Below are positions 43,501 to 50,833 of a stretch of 64,000 bases of DNA, one piece after another. Below the pieces are notes generated by a model, which searched no databases, was not told the DNA's origin, and was given only the letters and a program-made list of their open reading frames with translations. The stretch is from the NCBI GenBank assembly GCA_945868505.1, contig CAMBLO010000008.1, positions 22,904-86,903 of the forward strand. Direction: 5' to 3'. Position numbers and translations under genes: made by a program. The stretch comes from an uncultured Clostridia bacterium (GTDB taxonomy: Bacteria; Bacillota; Clostridia; Lachnospirales; Anaerotignaceae). The number at the start of each line of letters is the position of its first letter. Within the stretch, counting starts at the first letter, position 1.

Positions 43501-43921
43501 GGGCTTCTGCCTGCTCCGGGGAAATGCGGTACTGGAAAAATTCGGAGATAGTCAGACCAAGCTGGTCTACAAAGCCGGGCTTATCCATCACGCTCTGAAA
43601 ATAGGAGATATGCTCCTTTTCCTCCAATAAAATCTTCCGCAGAGCCATAGACTTCCCCATATCCCCCAGAGGGACACGGCTGCCAATGCCTTTTTTGGAA
43701 AAGACCCGATGGGCCAGACGACCGAAGCTGAGGACTTCCGCCGTCAGAATGGCATTCTGCCCTGTTTTCTGAATCAAATCCCGCTCCGCCTGAGAGGTGA
43801 ACTGTTCGGGAACGATGAGTACCTGCCGTTTTTCTCCTGTATTCGATTGTTTGATGATTTCTTCCATGCAAAGGGTGGTCTTGCCTGTGCCTGCCCTGCC
43901 GATGATGAAACGCAGTCCCAT
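40505..43921 (-). CDS. addB: ATP-dependent helicase/nuclease AddB
   Basis: AddB is one subunit of AddAB, which processes double-strand breaks for recombination. The 1138-residue protein starts with the P-loop GRAGTGKTT (residues 8-16), and the C-terminal third carries the RecB-type nuclease domain (VKIIDYKSG) with the iron-sulfur cysteines: one in RFAGCPFSFF and three in CSYCKFRSICRHD. It is normally next to addA; here no addA lies on either side. The gene is well preserved, so addA is expected elsewhere. ATG follows AGAGAGGGA. Confidence 0.93.
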   Translation of the reverse strand: MGLRFIIGRAGTGKTTLCMEEIIKQSNTGEKRQVLIVPEQFTSQAERDLIQKTGQNAILTAEVLSFGRLAHRVFSKKGIGSRVPLGDMGKSMALRKILLEEKEHISYFQSVMDKPGFVDQLGLTISEFFQYRISPEQAEALSEVESLSHGAKEKLKDMTHIYRSYLEFLQQEYISADETLGLLAERLDDSLGFGNTEFWLDGFYGFTPQEYSVIRRLLLLSPQVNITLPIDRNSVYGAFLPPSAPFYEPYVTKKKLSALAEELGLSPVPPTILEKNHRAETDALRNLERDYFYSFFKKTSLSESVHITACPSLQEEIRFAAGKILRLVREENVRFREIAMVTNAMETYEKNLRGILEEYHIPCFIDARRETASHPLVTLLTAILDILVYDFRYEAMFSYLKSGLTSLTTEEIDILENYVLAYGIKGYKWKQDTWDYGILKEGAEAVDAINALRERVMAPFAPLLALPQKKPFPFRDFLSALLAHLQALQAAETLDAWAQQAAEGGNLNKAEEYRQIWQLVMDVFEKANAILGKEEMTLAEMAKILAAGLEKCTMGVIPPTADCLLIGDIERSRLPEIKYLFVLGVNEGVLPSPATAQGIFTETERDLLTAQGIELANGGKQKIFEEQFLIYRGLTKPSKGLWLTYAACDSEGRELAPSPLIGNLMRMDESLQIEAMPAFTLEETSPEAAFHLLGGEMRKHTEETPISPLWQDIYSFFDENTAWQHRLALLKKGIGQSGEAERLSPKTIKALYGKNILSSVSRLERFAGCPFSFFAEYGLKAEERRLYQLHTPDLGSLFHEVLELFSNRLEEDSIPWTDLTKEKTEALIHNAVEEAAPRLSDRVLMDSAANQYLIRRLKRISCRAAWTLVQHLQQGDFTPAGYEVGFGLHEALPPIVIQMQDGGSLILNGKIDRVDLLDVEGTRYVKIIDYKSGSKTFSFQDIYYGLQLQLLIYLDAYLKYYQKTGAELKPGGVFYFRITDPTLSLEKELSAEEIEKALYEKMQMSGLLLQEDALIQGLDNSLAEGGASAIIPVGYTKKGDFSSTSNLATEEQYEAILDFVTERTKEIGEAMKDGIIAPAPFRDGQRTPCSYCKFRSICRHDYEEKPKWRNLKKISKKDFWETILPEKEPETENRNQNI

Positions 43922-44053
43922 ACTCGTTCCCTCTCTTTCTCATTTTTTCTTCTATGATACCCAAAGAGGTGTTTTTTTTCAAGGCGAACGCCTGCATAAA
44001 AGCAGGAAAAACAGAATATGGTAAGGGTAAGAGAAATTTGAGGAGGGGTATGC

Positions 44054-44470
44054 GTGGGCAGCACGAAATTTGTGGTGGTAAAGGCGAAGGAACTGGTGAA
44101 AACGGCGGTGTTTGCCGTGCTGGGTGTCATCATCATCGTTGGGCTCATCACCTTTTTCCTGAATATGGGGAAGGATGAGGACACGGGGCTCTATCGGGAT
44201 GGTACATATTACGGAGAGATGCAGGTGGGGCAGAAAAGGGCGGAAATCGCCGTAACGGTGGAGGACGGCGCCATTGCCGACATTTCCATGGAGGAGCCCG
44301 ATGAGGCGGTAGCCGCTTTCTATCCCCTGCTGGAAACGACGGCGGAGGAAGTGGGGCGAGAAGTGGTGGCGACCCAATCTCTGACCATTGAAGTAGACCC
44401 GGAAAATGCCCATTCCGCCCAGTTGGTTTTGAATGCCATTGCACAAGGGCTGGAACAGGCGAAGAAATGA
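44054..44470 (+). CDS. Membrane-anchored FMN-binding-domain-like protein
   Basis: The 138-residue protein has one N-terminal membrane segment (about 15-37) followed by an extracellular part, YRDGTYYGEMQVGQ...AEIAVTVEDGAIADI, that resembles the FMN_bind domain. The covalent-flavin motif (SGAT/T-type) is not evident; the region reads VVATQSLTIEV, so flavin attachment is doubtful. GTG follows AGGAGGGG by 5 bases. A terminator follows. Confidence 0.55.
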   Translation: MGSTKFVVVKAKELVKTAVFAVLGVIIIVGLITFFLNMGKDEDTGLYRDGTYYGEMQVGQKRAEIAVTVEDGAIADISMEEPDEAVAAFYPLLETTAEEVGREVVATQSLTIEVDPENAHSAQLVLNAIAQGLEQAKK

Positions 44471-44473
44471 GGA

Positions 44474-44503
44474 AGATCCCCGTTGTGATGCGGGGATTTT
44501 TTG
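44474..44503 (+). terminator. Terminator after the FMN-binding-like gene
   Basis: ATCCCCG pairs with CGGGGAT and is followed by TTTTTT. Confidence 0.85.
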
Positions 44504-44561
44504 CGTGGAAAAGTATATCTTATCCTGTTTGGACATAAGGTGAAAGGAAGGAGGGATGGAA

Positions 44562-44927
44562 ATGACAGAACAAGAACGGCGCCGCCGCAGACGGGAAATG
44601 GAACGGCGGATGCGGGCACGGCAAGCCATGGGGAGAAAAGAAAAACAAAGGGGCGGTTTGTTTACCTTTCGATTATATGTGACAGCGGTTTTGGCAGGGG
44701 GATGCCTGCTCATTTCCTTATTTCAGACGGAGACTTCGGAAATGGTCTGCGGCAAGGTAAAGCAGGTCATTGCCTATCAGATTCCTGCGGAGGAATGGGC
44801 GGCTTGGCGAAGCCGTGGGGCGGCGATATTGCGGGAAGCAGGGGATAGTCTGCCCGTTTTTAAGGAAAAGGAGCCCCAACAGGAAGAAAAGAAGGTCTAT
44901 CAGCCCGATACGGAAGCCTCTCCCTAG
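44562..44927 (+). pseudogene. N-terminal part of a split membrane-anchored M23 peptidase
   Basis: The ~121-residue product has an Arg-rich cytoplasmic start (TEQERRRRRREMERR), a membrane segment near 40-60 and a Glu/Lys/Pro-rich extracellular linker. It ends at TAG in the middle of the linker. The linker continues beyond TAG in the same frame to about 44,960, and the M23 domain then begins in the next frame. I therefore read it as the front half of one gene broken by a stop codon and a frameshift. It follows GGAAGGAGG. It could still be made as a short membrane protein. Confidence 0.55.
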
Positions 44928-44985
44928 TGTTCTGACGTGGAAGGGGCTTCTCTGGGAAAAGAAAAGGGAGGATTGGATTGACCCT

Positions 44986-45366
44986 GTGCAGGGCGTGATC
45001 ACCTCCGCCTGCGGCATACGGGAAAACCCCATCTTACATAAAGAAGAACTTCACGATGGGTTGGATATTGCCGTGGCAGAGGGGACGGAGGTTTTGGCGG
45101 TGAAAAGCGGAACCGTTACAGAGGTACGGACTTCTGCCACCTATGGCAGGCTGCTGAAATTTGAAACAACAGATGGGTATGCAGTCATGTATGCCCATCT
45201 TTCGGAAGTCCTAGTGAAAAAGGGGGAAAAGGTGAAGCAGGGGCAGGTGGTGGCAAAATCGGGGAACACAGGCCTTTCCACAGGACCCCATCTCCACTAC
45301 AGCCTGTGGAAGGATGGAAAATTGCTGAATCCCGTGGATATGATTTCCACGGGGGAGATGGTCTGA
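44986..45366 (+). pseudogene. M23 peptidase domain, C-terminal part of a split gene
   Basis: This reading frame (open from about 44,770) contains a complete LytM/M23 domain: ITSACGIRENPI, H-x-x-x-D in ELHDGLDIAV, VKSGTVTEV, YAVMYAHLSE and the catalytic GPHLHYSLWKDG. M23 enzymes cut peptidoglycan cross-links, and membrane-anchored forms such as SpoIIQ act in sporulation. No start codon with a well-placed binding site precedes the domain; GTG at 44986 is 14 bases from GGGAGG. It is probably the separated catalytic half of the upstream gene, or an assembly error. Confidence 0.6.
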
Positions 45367-45431
45367 AAAGAAAATGATGCAAAACTCGTCTTTTTCGGTT
45401 ATGATAAAAACAGAAAAGCGAGGGATGCAAT

Positions 45432-46862
45432 TTGAAACGAGTTTTGATGGATATTTCCGCCGACCTGACCCGCATTGCCATGGCGGAGGACGGCGAATTG
45501 AAGGAATTATATTATGAAAGCAAACGGGAGGAAAGTCTCGTTGGGAATATTTACGCAGGCCGTGTGGCAAATGTGATGCCCAATTTACAGGCGGCCTTTG
45601 TGGATATTGGCGTGGGGAAAAACGGCTATTATTATTACGGCAATGCCCGGGCTGTTTCCGACGAAGGGAAAAATACAGCCAAGCCCAAGGTCGGCGATAC
45701 CCTGCTTTTGCAGGTGGAAAAGGATGCTGTCGGCAGCAAGGGGGCTGTGCTGACGGAGAAGTTTTCCTTCCCTGGCAAATTCCTTGTGCTGCTGCCGAAA
45801 GAAGCGGGGGAAATTGGTATTTCCCGTAAAATCACCGATTCCAAGGAACGGGAACGGATTCGTGGGATTGTGACGGAACTGCTGCCCGAAGGCTGCGGTG
45901 CTATCGTCCGCACCAACGGTGCAGGCAAAAGCCGTGAAGATTTTGAGAAAGAACTGCAAACCCTGACGGCGAAATGGGAAAAGCTGCGCCACGGTATGTA
46001 TCTGAAGCCCCCTGCTCTGCTGGTGCAGGAAAATCACCCCGTAAAGCGGGCGGCAAGGGATTTTTACAGTGCCGATGTGGATGAATATGTGGTGAATGAC
46101 GAAGGGGCTTATGAAGAACTGTTGCAAACAGGGGATTTCAACGGGGAAAATCAGCCTGCATTGAAGCTCCACGGGGAAAAGCTGCCCCTCTTTGAAGCCT
46201 ATTATCTGGAAAGCCAGAGCGAAAAGGCACTGGATGAGCATGTATGGCTGAAAAGCGGCGGTTTTCTTGTGATTGAGGAAACGGAGGCCTGTGTTGTCAT
46301 CGATGTGAATACGGGAAAGGCGGCAGGCAGAGGAGATTTGCAGAAAACCATTCTGAAAACCAATCTGGAGGCGGCGGAGGAAGCGGCGAAGCAGATGCGC
46401 CTACGGAATCTTTCCGGCATCATCATCATTGATTTTATCGATATGGCAGACGGGGAAGCCCAGAAGGAAGTGACCCGCAGGCTGGAGGCGGCGGTGAAAA
46501 AAGACCGCATCAAGACCGTGGTGGTGGGCATGACGGAGCTGGGGCTGATGCAGGTGACAAGAAAGAAAACCCGACCTTCCCTGAAACGGCAGATGACGAC
46601 AAAATGCCGTGCCTGCGAAGGAACGGGACGGCTGCCCTCCATCGAATGGACAGTAACGAAGATGCGCAGAGAAGCGGAGAGCGTTTTTGCAAATACCATT
46701 TACCATAAGCTGACGGTGAAGGCAGACCCCAGACTGCTTTCTGCTTTTTCGGGGCAGGACGGCACATGGGCAAAGGCATTGGAAGAAAAAAGTGGCGGCA
46801 CCATTCTTTTGGAAGGAGCAGAGCTGGGCTTTGGACAGTATGAGATAAAAAAAGAAAAATAA
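45432..46862 (+). CDS. rng: Ribonuclease G/E family protein
   Basis: RNase G/E enzymes cleave rRNA precursors and mRNA. The 476-residue protein has an S1-like domain near the start (LVGNIYAGRVANVMPNLQAAFVDIG), metal-binding aspartates in VVIDVNTGK and IIIDFIDM, and the zinc-link cysteines in CRACEGTGR. It lacks the long C-terminal scaffold of RNase E. The start is TTG after GAGGGA. In many Clostridia it lies just before rplU; here RNase Y and other genes lie between. Confidence 0.92.
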   Translation: MKRVLMDISADLTRIAMAEDGELKELYYESKREESLVGNIYAGRVANVMPNLQAAFVDIGVGKNGYYYYGNARAVSDEGKNTAKPKVGDTLLLQVEKDAVGSKGAVLTEKFSFPGKFLVLLPKEAGEIGISRKITDSKERERIRGIVTELLPEGCGAIVRTNGAGKSREDFEKELQTLTAKWEKLRHGMYLKPPALLVQENHPVKRAARDFYSADVDEYVVNDEGAYEELLQTGDFNGENQPALKLHGEKLPLFEAYYLESQSEKALDEHVWLKSGGFLVIEETEACVVIDVNTGKAAGRGDLQKTILKTNLEAAEEAAKQMRLRNLSGIIIIDFIDMADGEAQKEVTRRLEAAVKKDRIKTVVVGMTELGLMQVTRKKTRPSLKRQMTTKCRACEGTGRLPSIEWTVTKMRREAESVFANTIYHKLTVKADPRLLSAFSGQDGTWAKALEEKSGGTILLEGAELGFGQYEIKKEK

Positions 46863-47000
46863 TTTTTTGCTGTGCTGCATAAATTTTCATGTCAGACAAA
46901 ATTTGCTGCGGAAATATGAAAACCGTCCGAAATGCTGAATTTTCTGGCGTTTTCTTTGTTTCTTCTGCCCAAGATTTACTTTATTGGGCTGAATTGTTCC

Positions 47001-47029
47001 TTGACACGTATATGAAAAAGTAATAAAAT
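47001..47029 (+). promoter_or_regulatory. Promoter of rny
   Basis: TTGACA (47001-47006) and TAAAAT (47024-47029) are 17 bases apart. The predicted ~75-base leader has a GGCG/CGCC hairpin and a TTTGAAAACTGAATA word resembling clostridial rRNA spacer sequence. Confidence 0.75.
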
Positions 47030-47108
47030 AAAAAAGGCGTATTTTCGCCATTACTTACAGGTTATATGAAACAATAAAAATTGTACTTTGAAAACTGAAT
47101 AAAGGGAG

Positions 47109-48656
47109 GTGTTTTTCATTAATCCGATAAGTATTATCTGTGCTGTCGTCGGTTTGCTGATCGGTGTCGTAATCGGCATCGCTTACCGCAAGAAAATCGC
47201 AGAGGGCAAGGTCGGCGTGGCTGAGGAAAGAGCCGGCAAGATCGTGGAGGATGCGGTAAAGGAAGCGGAAGCAAAGAAGAAGGAAATCCTTCTGGAAGCA
47301 AAAGAAGAGAGCATTAAGACAAAAAATGAACTGGAAAGAGAAGTTCGTGACAGAAGAAACGAGCTTCAGAAAAATGAAAGACGTCTGTTCCAGAAAGAGG
47401 AAACTTTAGACAGAAAGGTCGAAGCACTGGAAAAGAAAGAGGAGCACATGACCAGAAAGCTGGAGGAACTGGACAGACAGAAGGAAGAAGCAAAGGCACT
47501 GAGAGAAAAACAGCTGCAGGAATTGGAGCGTATCTCAGGGCTGACTACCGAAGAAGCGAAGAACCATATCCTCGCTATGGTAGAAAACGATGTGAAACAC
47601 GAAGCAACACTGCTCATCAAGGAAACAGAAAGCAAGGCGAAGATGGAAGCGGACAAACGCTCCAGAGAGATCGTTGCCAATGCCATCCAGCGTTGTGCCG
47701 TAGACCATGTGGCAGAAACCACTGTCTCCGTGGTACAGTTGCCCAATGATGAAATGAAGGGGCGTATTATCGGCCGTGAAGGCAGAAATATCCGTGCTTT
47801 GGAAACACTGACAGGCATCGACCTGATTATCGATGACACACCGGAAGCAGTTATCCTGTCCGGCTTCGATCCCATCAGAAGAGAGATTGCAAGACTGGCT
47901 TTGGAAAAGCTGATCGTAGACGGTCGCGTACACCCTTCCCGTATCGAGGAAATGGTGGAAAAGGCAAGAAAAGAAGTGGAAACAACAATCCGGGAAGAAG
48001 GCGAAGCAGCAACATTCGACACTGGTGTCAATGGGCTGCATCCCGAACTGGTCAAGCTGTTGGGTAAATTGAAATACCGTACAAGCTATGGTCAGAACGT
48101 ATTGAAACACTCCATGGAGGTTGCCCATCTGGCAGGCCTGATGGCCGCAGAATTGGGCGTGGATGTCATTCTGGCAAAACGTGCCGGTCTGCTCCATGAT
48201 ATCGGTAAGAGTGTTGACCACGAAATGGAAGGTTCCCATGTCAGCATCGGCGTAAGCCTGCTGAAACGCTATAAGGAAAACCACACAGTCATCAATGCGG
48301 TAGAAGCCCATCATGGCGATGTGGAACCTCAGAGCATCATCGCAGTGCTGGTGCAGGCGGCAGACGCAATTTCCGCCGCAAGACCCGGCGCAAGACGGGA
48401 AACATTGGAATCCTACATTAAGAGATTGCAGAAGCTGGAAGAAATCGCTGACAGCTTCAAGGGCGTTGAAAAATCTTTCGCAATTCAGGCTGGTCGTGAA
48501 CTGCGAATTATGATAGTACCCGAAGATGTGACCGATGAAGGCATGACACTTCTGGCGAGAGAAATCGCGAAGAAGATTGAAGAAGAGCTGGAATACCCCG
48601 GTCAGATCAAGGTAAATCTGGTAAGAGAAACCAGAGCCGTGGAATACGCAAAATAA
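47109..48656 (+). CDS. rny: Ribonuclease Y
   Basis: RNase Y is the membrane-bound endonuclease that initiates mRNA decay in Firmicutes. The 515-residue protein has an N-terminal membrane helix, a long charged coiled coil (about 30-190), a KH domain ([16 protein letters not shown]) and an HD domain with His363-Asp364 in [12 protein letters not shown]. The nominal GTG start overlaps the binding site GGGAGG, so initiation may instead be at ATT 47118, 8 bases downstream. It is transcribed alone from its own promoter. Confidence 0.95.
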   Translation: MFFINPISIICAVVGLLIGVVIGIAYRKKIAEGKVGVAEERAGKIVEDAVKEAEAKKKEILLEAKEESIKTKNELEREVRDRRNELQKNERRLFQKEETLDRKVEALEKKEEHMTRKLEELDRQKEEAKALREKQLQELERISGLTTEEAKNHILAMVENDVKHEATLLIKETESKAKMEADKRSREIVANAIQRCAVDHVAETTVSVVQLPNDEMKGRIIGREGRNIRALETLTGIDLIIDDTPEAVILSGFDPIRREIARLALEKLIVDGRVHPSRIEEMVEKARKEVETTIREEGEAATFDTGVNGLHPELVKLLGKLKYRTSYGQNVLKHSMEVAHLAGLMAAELGVDVILAKRAGLLHDIGKSVDHEMEGSHVSIGVSLLKRYKENHTVINAVEAHHGDVEPQSIIAVLVQAADAISAARPGARRETLESYIKRLQKLEEIADSFKGVEKSFAIQAGRELRIMIVPEDVTDEGMTLLAREIAKKIEEELEYPGQIKVNLVRETRAVEYAK

Positions 48657-48676
48657 TTTTAACACCTAAGCAAAGA

Positions 48677-48706
48677 GAGCCGTTCCGAAAAGGACGGCTT
48701 TTTGTT
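48677..48706 (+). terminator. Terminator after rny
   Basis: AGCCGTTCC pairs with GGACGGCT around GAAAA, followed by TTTTTG. Confidence 0.85.
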
Positions 48707-48715
48707 ATAGCGAAG

Positions 48716-48832
48716 AAAACCATATCTATACAATACAGATGCTGAATTTGCTCGCAAGGTTCGGTATTTGTATTGTATAGATATGACTTGCGAAGCAACT
48801 CATGAGTAAGGCAAAGCCTTACGAATGGTTTT
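48716..48832 (+). repeat. Structured intergenic element with a 26-bp hairpin (family 3)
   Basis: A 26-bp stem joins 48721-48746 and 48760-48785; only three pairs are not Watson-Crick and all three are G-U when read on the plus strand. It is followed by TTGC/GCAA (48788-48798) and GTAAGGC/GCCTTAC (48806-48822) hairpins, and AAAACCAT (48716-48723) pairs with ATGGTTTT (48825-48832) to close the whole element. It lies between the rny terminator and the next gene. Confidence 0.65.
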
Positions 48833-48848
48833 CGAGAGGAGGAATAGT

Positions 48849-49214
48849 ATGAAAATTGACACGTTTTCTTTCAGATTCGGTGATACCAATGGTTTTATGG
48901 AATGGTATCGCTATAACCCCGCCCAAGGGCTGTGGATTGATAAATTCGACGGCACCATGCAGGCGAAACGCTGCCAAATGACAGAAGAAGAACTGGAGGA
49001 ATTGGAAAAAGTCATTCGGGAAAACAAGATAAACGAATGGAATGATTTTTGTAAGCTGGATATGTGCATGTGCAGCGGCAATAGCTGGACACTCCATGTG
49101 ACCTACAAAGAAAGCAACGACGAATATATCCATGCCATGGGACACAGCGAAGGCCCTGAGGGGTTTGCAGAAGGCAAGGCGGCATTGGAAGCATTTTTTG
49201 AGAAATATCTTTGA
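48849..49214 (+). CDS. Hypothetical protein
   Basis: The 121-residue acidic, soluble protein has no motif I recognise; it has MCMCSG and WTLHVTYKE in its middle. ATG follows GAGAGGAGG by 6 bases, directly after the structured element, whose closing helix ends two bases before that site. Folding of the element could therefore influence translation. Function unknown. Confidence 0.6.
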   Translation: MKIDTFSFRFGDTNGFMEWYRYNPAQGLWIDKFDGTMQAKRCQMTEEELEELEKVIRENKINEWNDFCKLDMCMCSGNSWTLHVTYKESNDEYIHAMGHSEGPEGFAEGKAALEAFFEKYL

Positions 49215-49241
49215 AAAAAGGCATTTTACGGCGAAATTCTA

Positions 49242-49270
49242 TTTACTTTGGGGAGAAAGCGGCGTAAAAT
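49242..49270 (+). promoter_or_regulatory. Promoter of the uORF/acetyltransferase transcript
   Basis: TTTACT (49242-49247) and TAAAAT (49265-49270) are 17 bases apart, giving a leader of about 165 bases. Confidence 0.6.
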
Positions 49271-49334
49271 AAAGCTGTGAGGGCGTCAAGCCTGAACGGC
49301 ACAAAACGATTTTATTTTAAAGGAGACTTGCTGT

Positions 49335-49370
49335 TTGAAGAAAAACAACACCTTGGAGATTGTGGGCTGA
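49335..49370 (+). CDS. 11-residue leader peptide (uORF)
   Basis: AAAGGAG is followed after 9 bases by TTG and an 11-codon frame (MKKNNTLEIVG) ending in TGA. Its codons cover the 5' arm TTGGAG of a leader helix, and its stop codon lies in the inner stem CTGACC. The arrangement is like regulatory leader peptides in front of resistance genes. Confidence 0.4.
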   Translation: MKKNNTLEIVG

Positions 49371-49433
49371 CCGGAGGTCAGACAATCTTCGTCGAACCTC
49401 CAAAATATTGACAGTCAACAATTTTTTAGGAGG
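49353..49433 (+). promoter_or_regulatory. Leader with two mutually exclusive helices before the acetyltransferase
   Basis: Helix 1: TTGGAG (49353-49358) with CTCCAA (49398-49403), continued by ATTGT/ACAAT and CTGACC/GGTCAG. Helix 2: CCTCCAAAA (49397-49405) with TTTT plus GGAGG (49424-49433), which hides the ribosome binding site of the next gene. Both use the same CCTCC bases, so only one can form. Confidence 0.5.
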
Positions 49434-49441
49434 AAAAAATT

Positions 49442-50068
49442 ATGAATCAAAATGACTATATCATTCGTTTAGAGAAAAAAGAAGACCATGCACAGGTAGA
49501 AAATCTTGTAAGAGAATCCTTTTGGAATGTGTATCGCCCGGGATGCTTGGAGCATTATGTGCTGCACCAGTTGAGAGACGATGCTGCCTTTGTACCTGAA
49601 CTTGATTTTGTCATGGAAAAGGACGGGGAAATCATTGGACAGAATATGTTTATGAGAGCCAATATCAAAGCTGATGACGGCAGAGAACTTCCCATCATGA
49701 CAATGGGGCCCATTTGCATTGCACCCACATATAAAAGGCAGGGATACGGCAAGAAACTGCTGGATTATTCTTTGGAAAAAGCGGCTGCCCTTGGAGCAGG
49801 AGCAGTCTGCTTTGAAGGCAACATTGACTTTTACGGCAAAAGCGGGTTTTCCGTTGCCAGTGATTTCGGCATCCGCTATCATGGCTTGCCGGAGGGAGAG
49901 GATGCATCCTTTTTCCTTTGTAAGGAACTGAAAGTGGGATATCTGGATGGCATTACCGGCGAATATGCAACGCCGCAGGGCTATTTTGTGGATGAAGTAG
50001 AGGTGGAAGCCTTTGACAAAAAATTTCCCCATAAGGAAAAACTGAAACTGCCCGGTCAACTGTTTTAA
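49442..50068 (+). CDS. GNAT-family N-acetyltransferase
   Basis: The 208-residue protein has the GNAT acetyl-CoA loop in IAPTYKRQGYGKKLLDYSLEKA and the NIDFYGKSGFSVASDFGIRYHG segment near the active site. It resembles predicted acetyltransferases with a C-terminal extension; the substrate is not known. ATG follows AGGAGGAAAAAATT. The leader upstream contains a uORF and alternative helices that would expose or hide this binding site, so translation is likely controlled. A terminator follows. Confidence 0.85.
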   Translation: MNQNDYIIRLEKKEDHAQVENLVRESFWNVYRPGCLEHYVLHQLRDDAAFVPELDFVMEKDGEIIGQNMFMRANIKADDGRELPIMTMGPICIAPTYKRQGYGKKLLDYSLEKAAALGAGAVCFEGNIDFYGKSGFSVASDFGIRYHGLPEGEDASFFLCKELKVGYLDGITGEYATPQGYFVDEVEVEAFDKKFPHKEKLKLPGQLF

Positions 50069-50077
50069 ACGAAAAGA

Positions 50078-50110
50078 GAGCCTTGGGACAAGAGTCCCAA
50101 GGCTTTTGTA
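50078..50110 (+). terminator. Terminator after the acetyltransferase gene
   Basis: GCCTTGGGAC pairs with GTCCCAAGGC around AAGA, followed by TTTTG. Confidence 0.85.
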
Positions 50111-50197
50111 TATGGTGGAAAAACAGTTTCGCAGATAGTATTTTATATCAAAATATGTTATAATTATATTTTACGAAAACAGGAAGGAGGCAGTGCC

Positions 50198-50833
50198 ATG
50201 GTGGTAACAGCCATCGAGCCCCAGAAGCGGGACCCAAGCAGATACAATATTTTCATTGACGGCGAATATGCCTTTGCACTGCCCATGCAGGATATCCTGT
50301 ATTTCAAGCTGAAGGAAGGGCAGGAGGCGGCGGAGGAAACCATTGAGTTTATCCGCAAAAACCTCATTTACATCAAGGCACAGGATACGGCTTTGCATTT
50401 CATCGGCTATAAGATGCGAACGGTGCAGGAGATTCGCCGCAAACTGGCGGAGAAGGAGTTTGCCGAGGAGACTATCGAGGAGGTCATCGCCTTTCTGGAA
50501 AAATACGGCTATGCCGACGACAGGGAATACTGCCGCAAATATATCAGGGAAAAACTGCGGATGAAGCCTAAGAGCGGCTATGCATTGAAAATAGAACTGA
50601 GACAACGGGGCATTTCCCCCCGCATCATTGATGAAGTGATGGGGGAGACGGAAATGGACGAGGCAGGGGATGCTTTCCGCTGGCTGGAAAAGAAAAGCCG
50701 CGGACAATGGCCCCCGGAAAATGAAAAAAAGAAGAAACAGCTGTATGATTTTTTGCTGCGGAAGGGCTATTCCTATGATATCATTGGGGAGGCCTTTCGG
50801 CAGATGGAGGAAGCCTACGGAGGTGAGGACTGA
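50198..50833 (+). CDS. recX: Regulatory protein RecX
   Basis: RecX binds RecA filaments and limits or modulates recombination. The 211-residue, mostly helical protein shows the three-helix repeats typical of RecX: ALHFIGYKMRTVQEIRRKLAEKEF, EEVIAFLEKYGYADDREYC and ELRQRGISPRIIDEVM. ATG follows AGGAAGGAGG. The stop codon overlaps the next gene (a large TPR protein). recA is not in the window. Confidence 0.92.
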   Translation: MVVTAIEPQKRDPSRYNIFIDGEYAFALPMQDILYFKLKEGQEAAEETIEFIRKNLIYIKAQDTALHFIGYKMRTVQEIRRKLAEKEFAEETIEEVIAFLEKYGYADDREYCRKYIREKLRMKPKSGYALKIELRQRGISPRIIDEVMGETEMDEAGDAFRWLEKKSRGQWPPENEKKKKQLYDFLLRKGYSYDIIGEAFRQMEEAYGGED

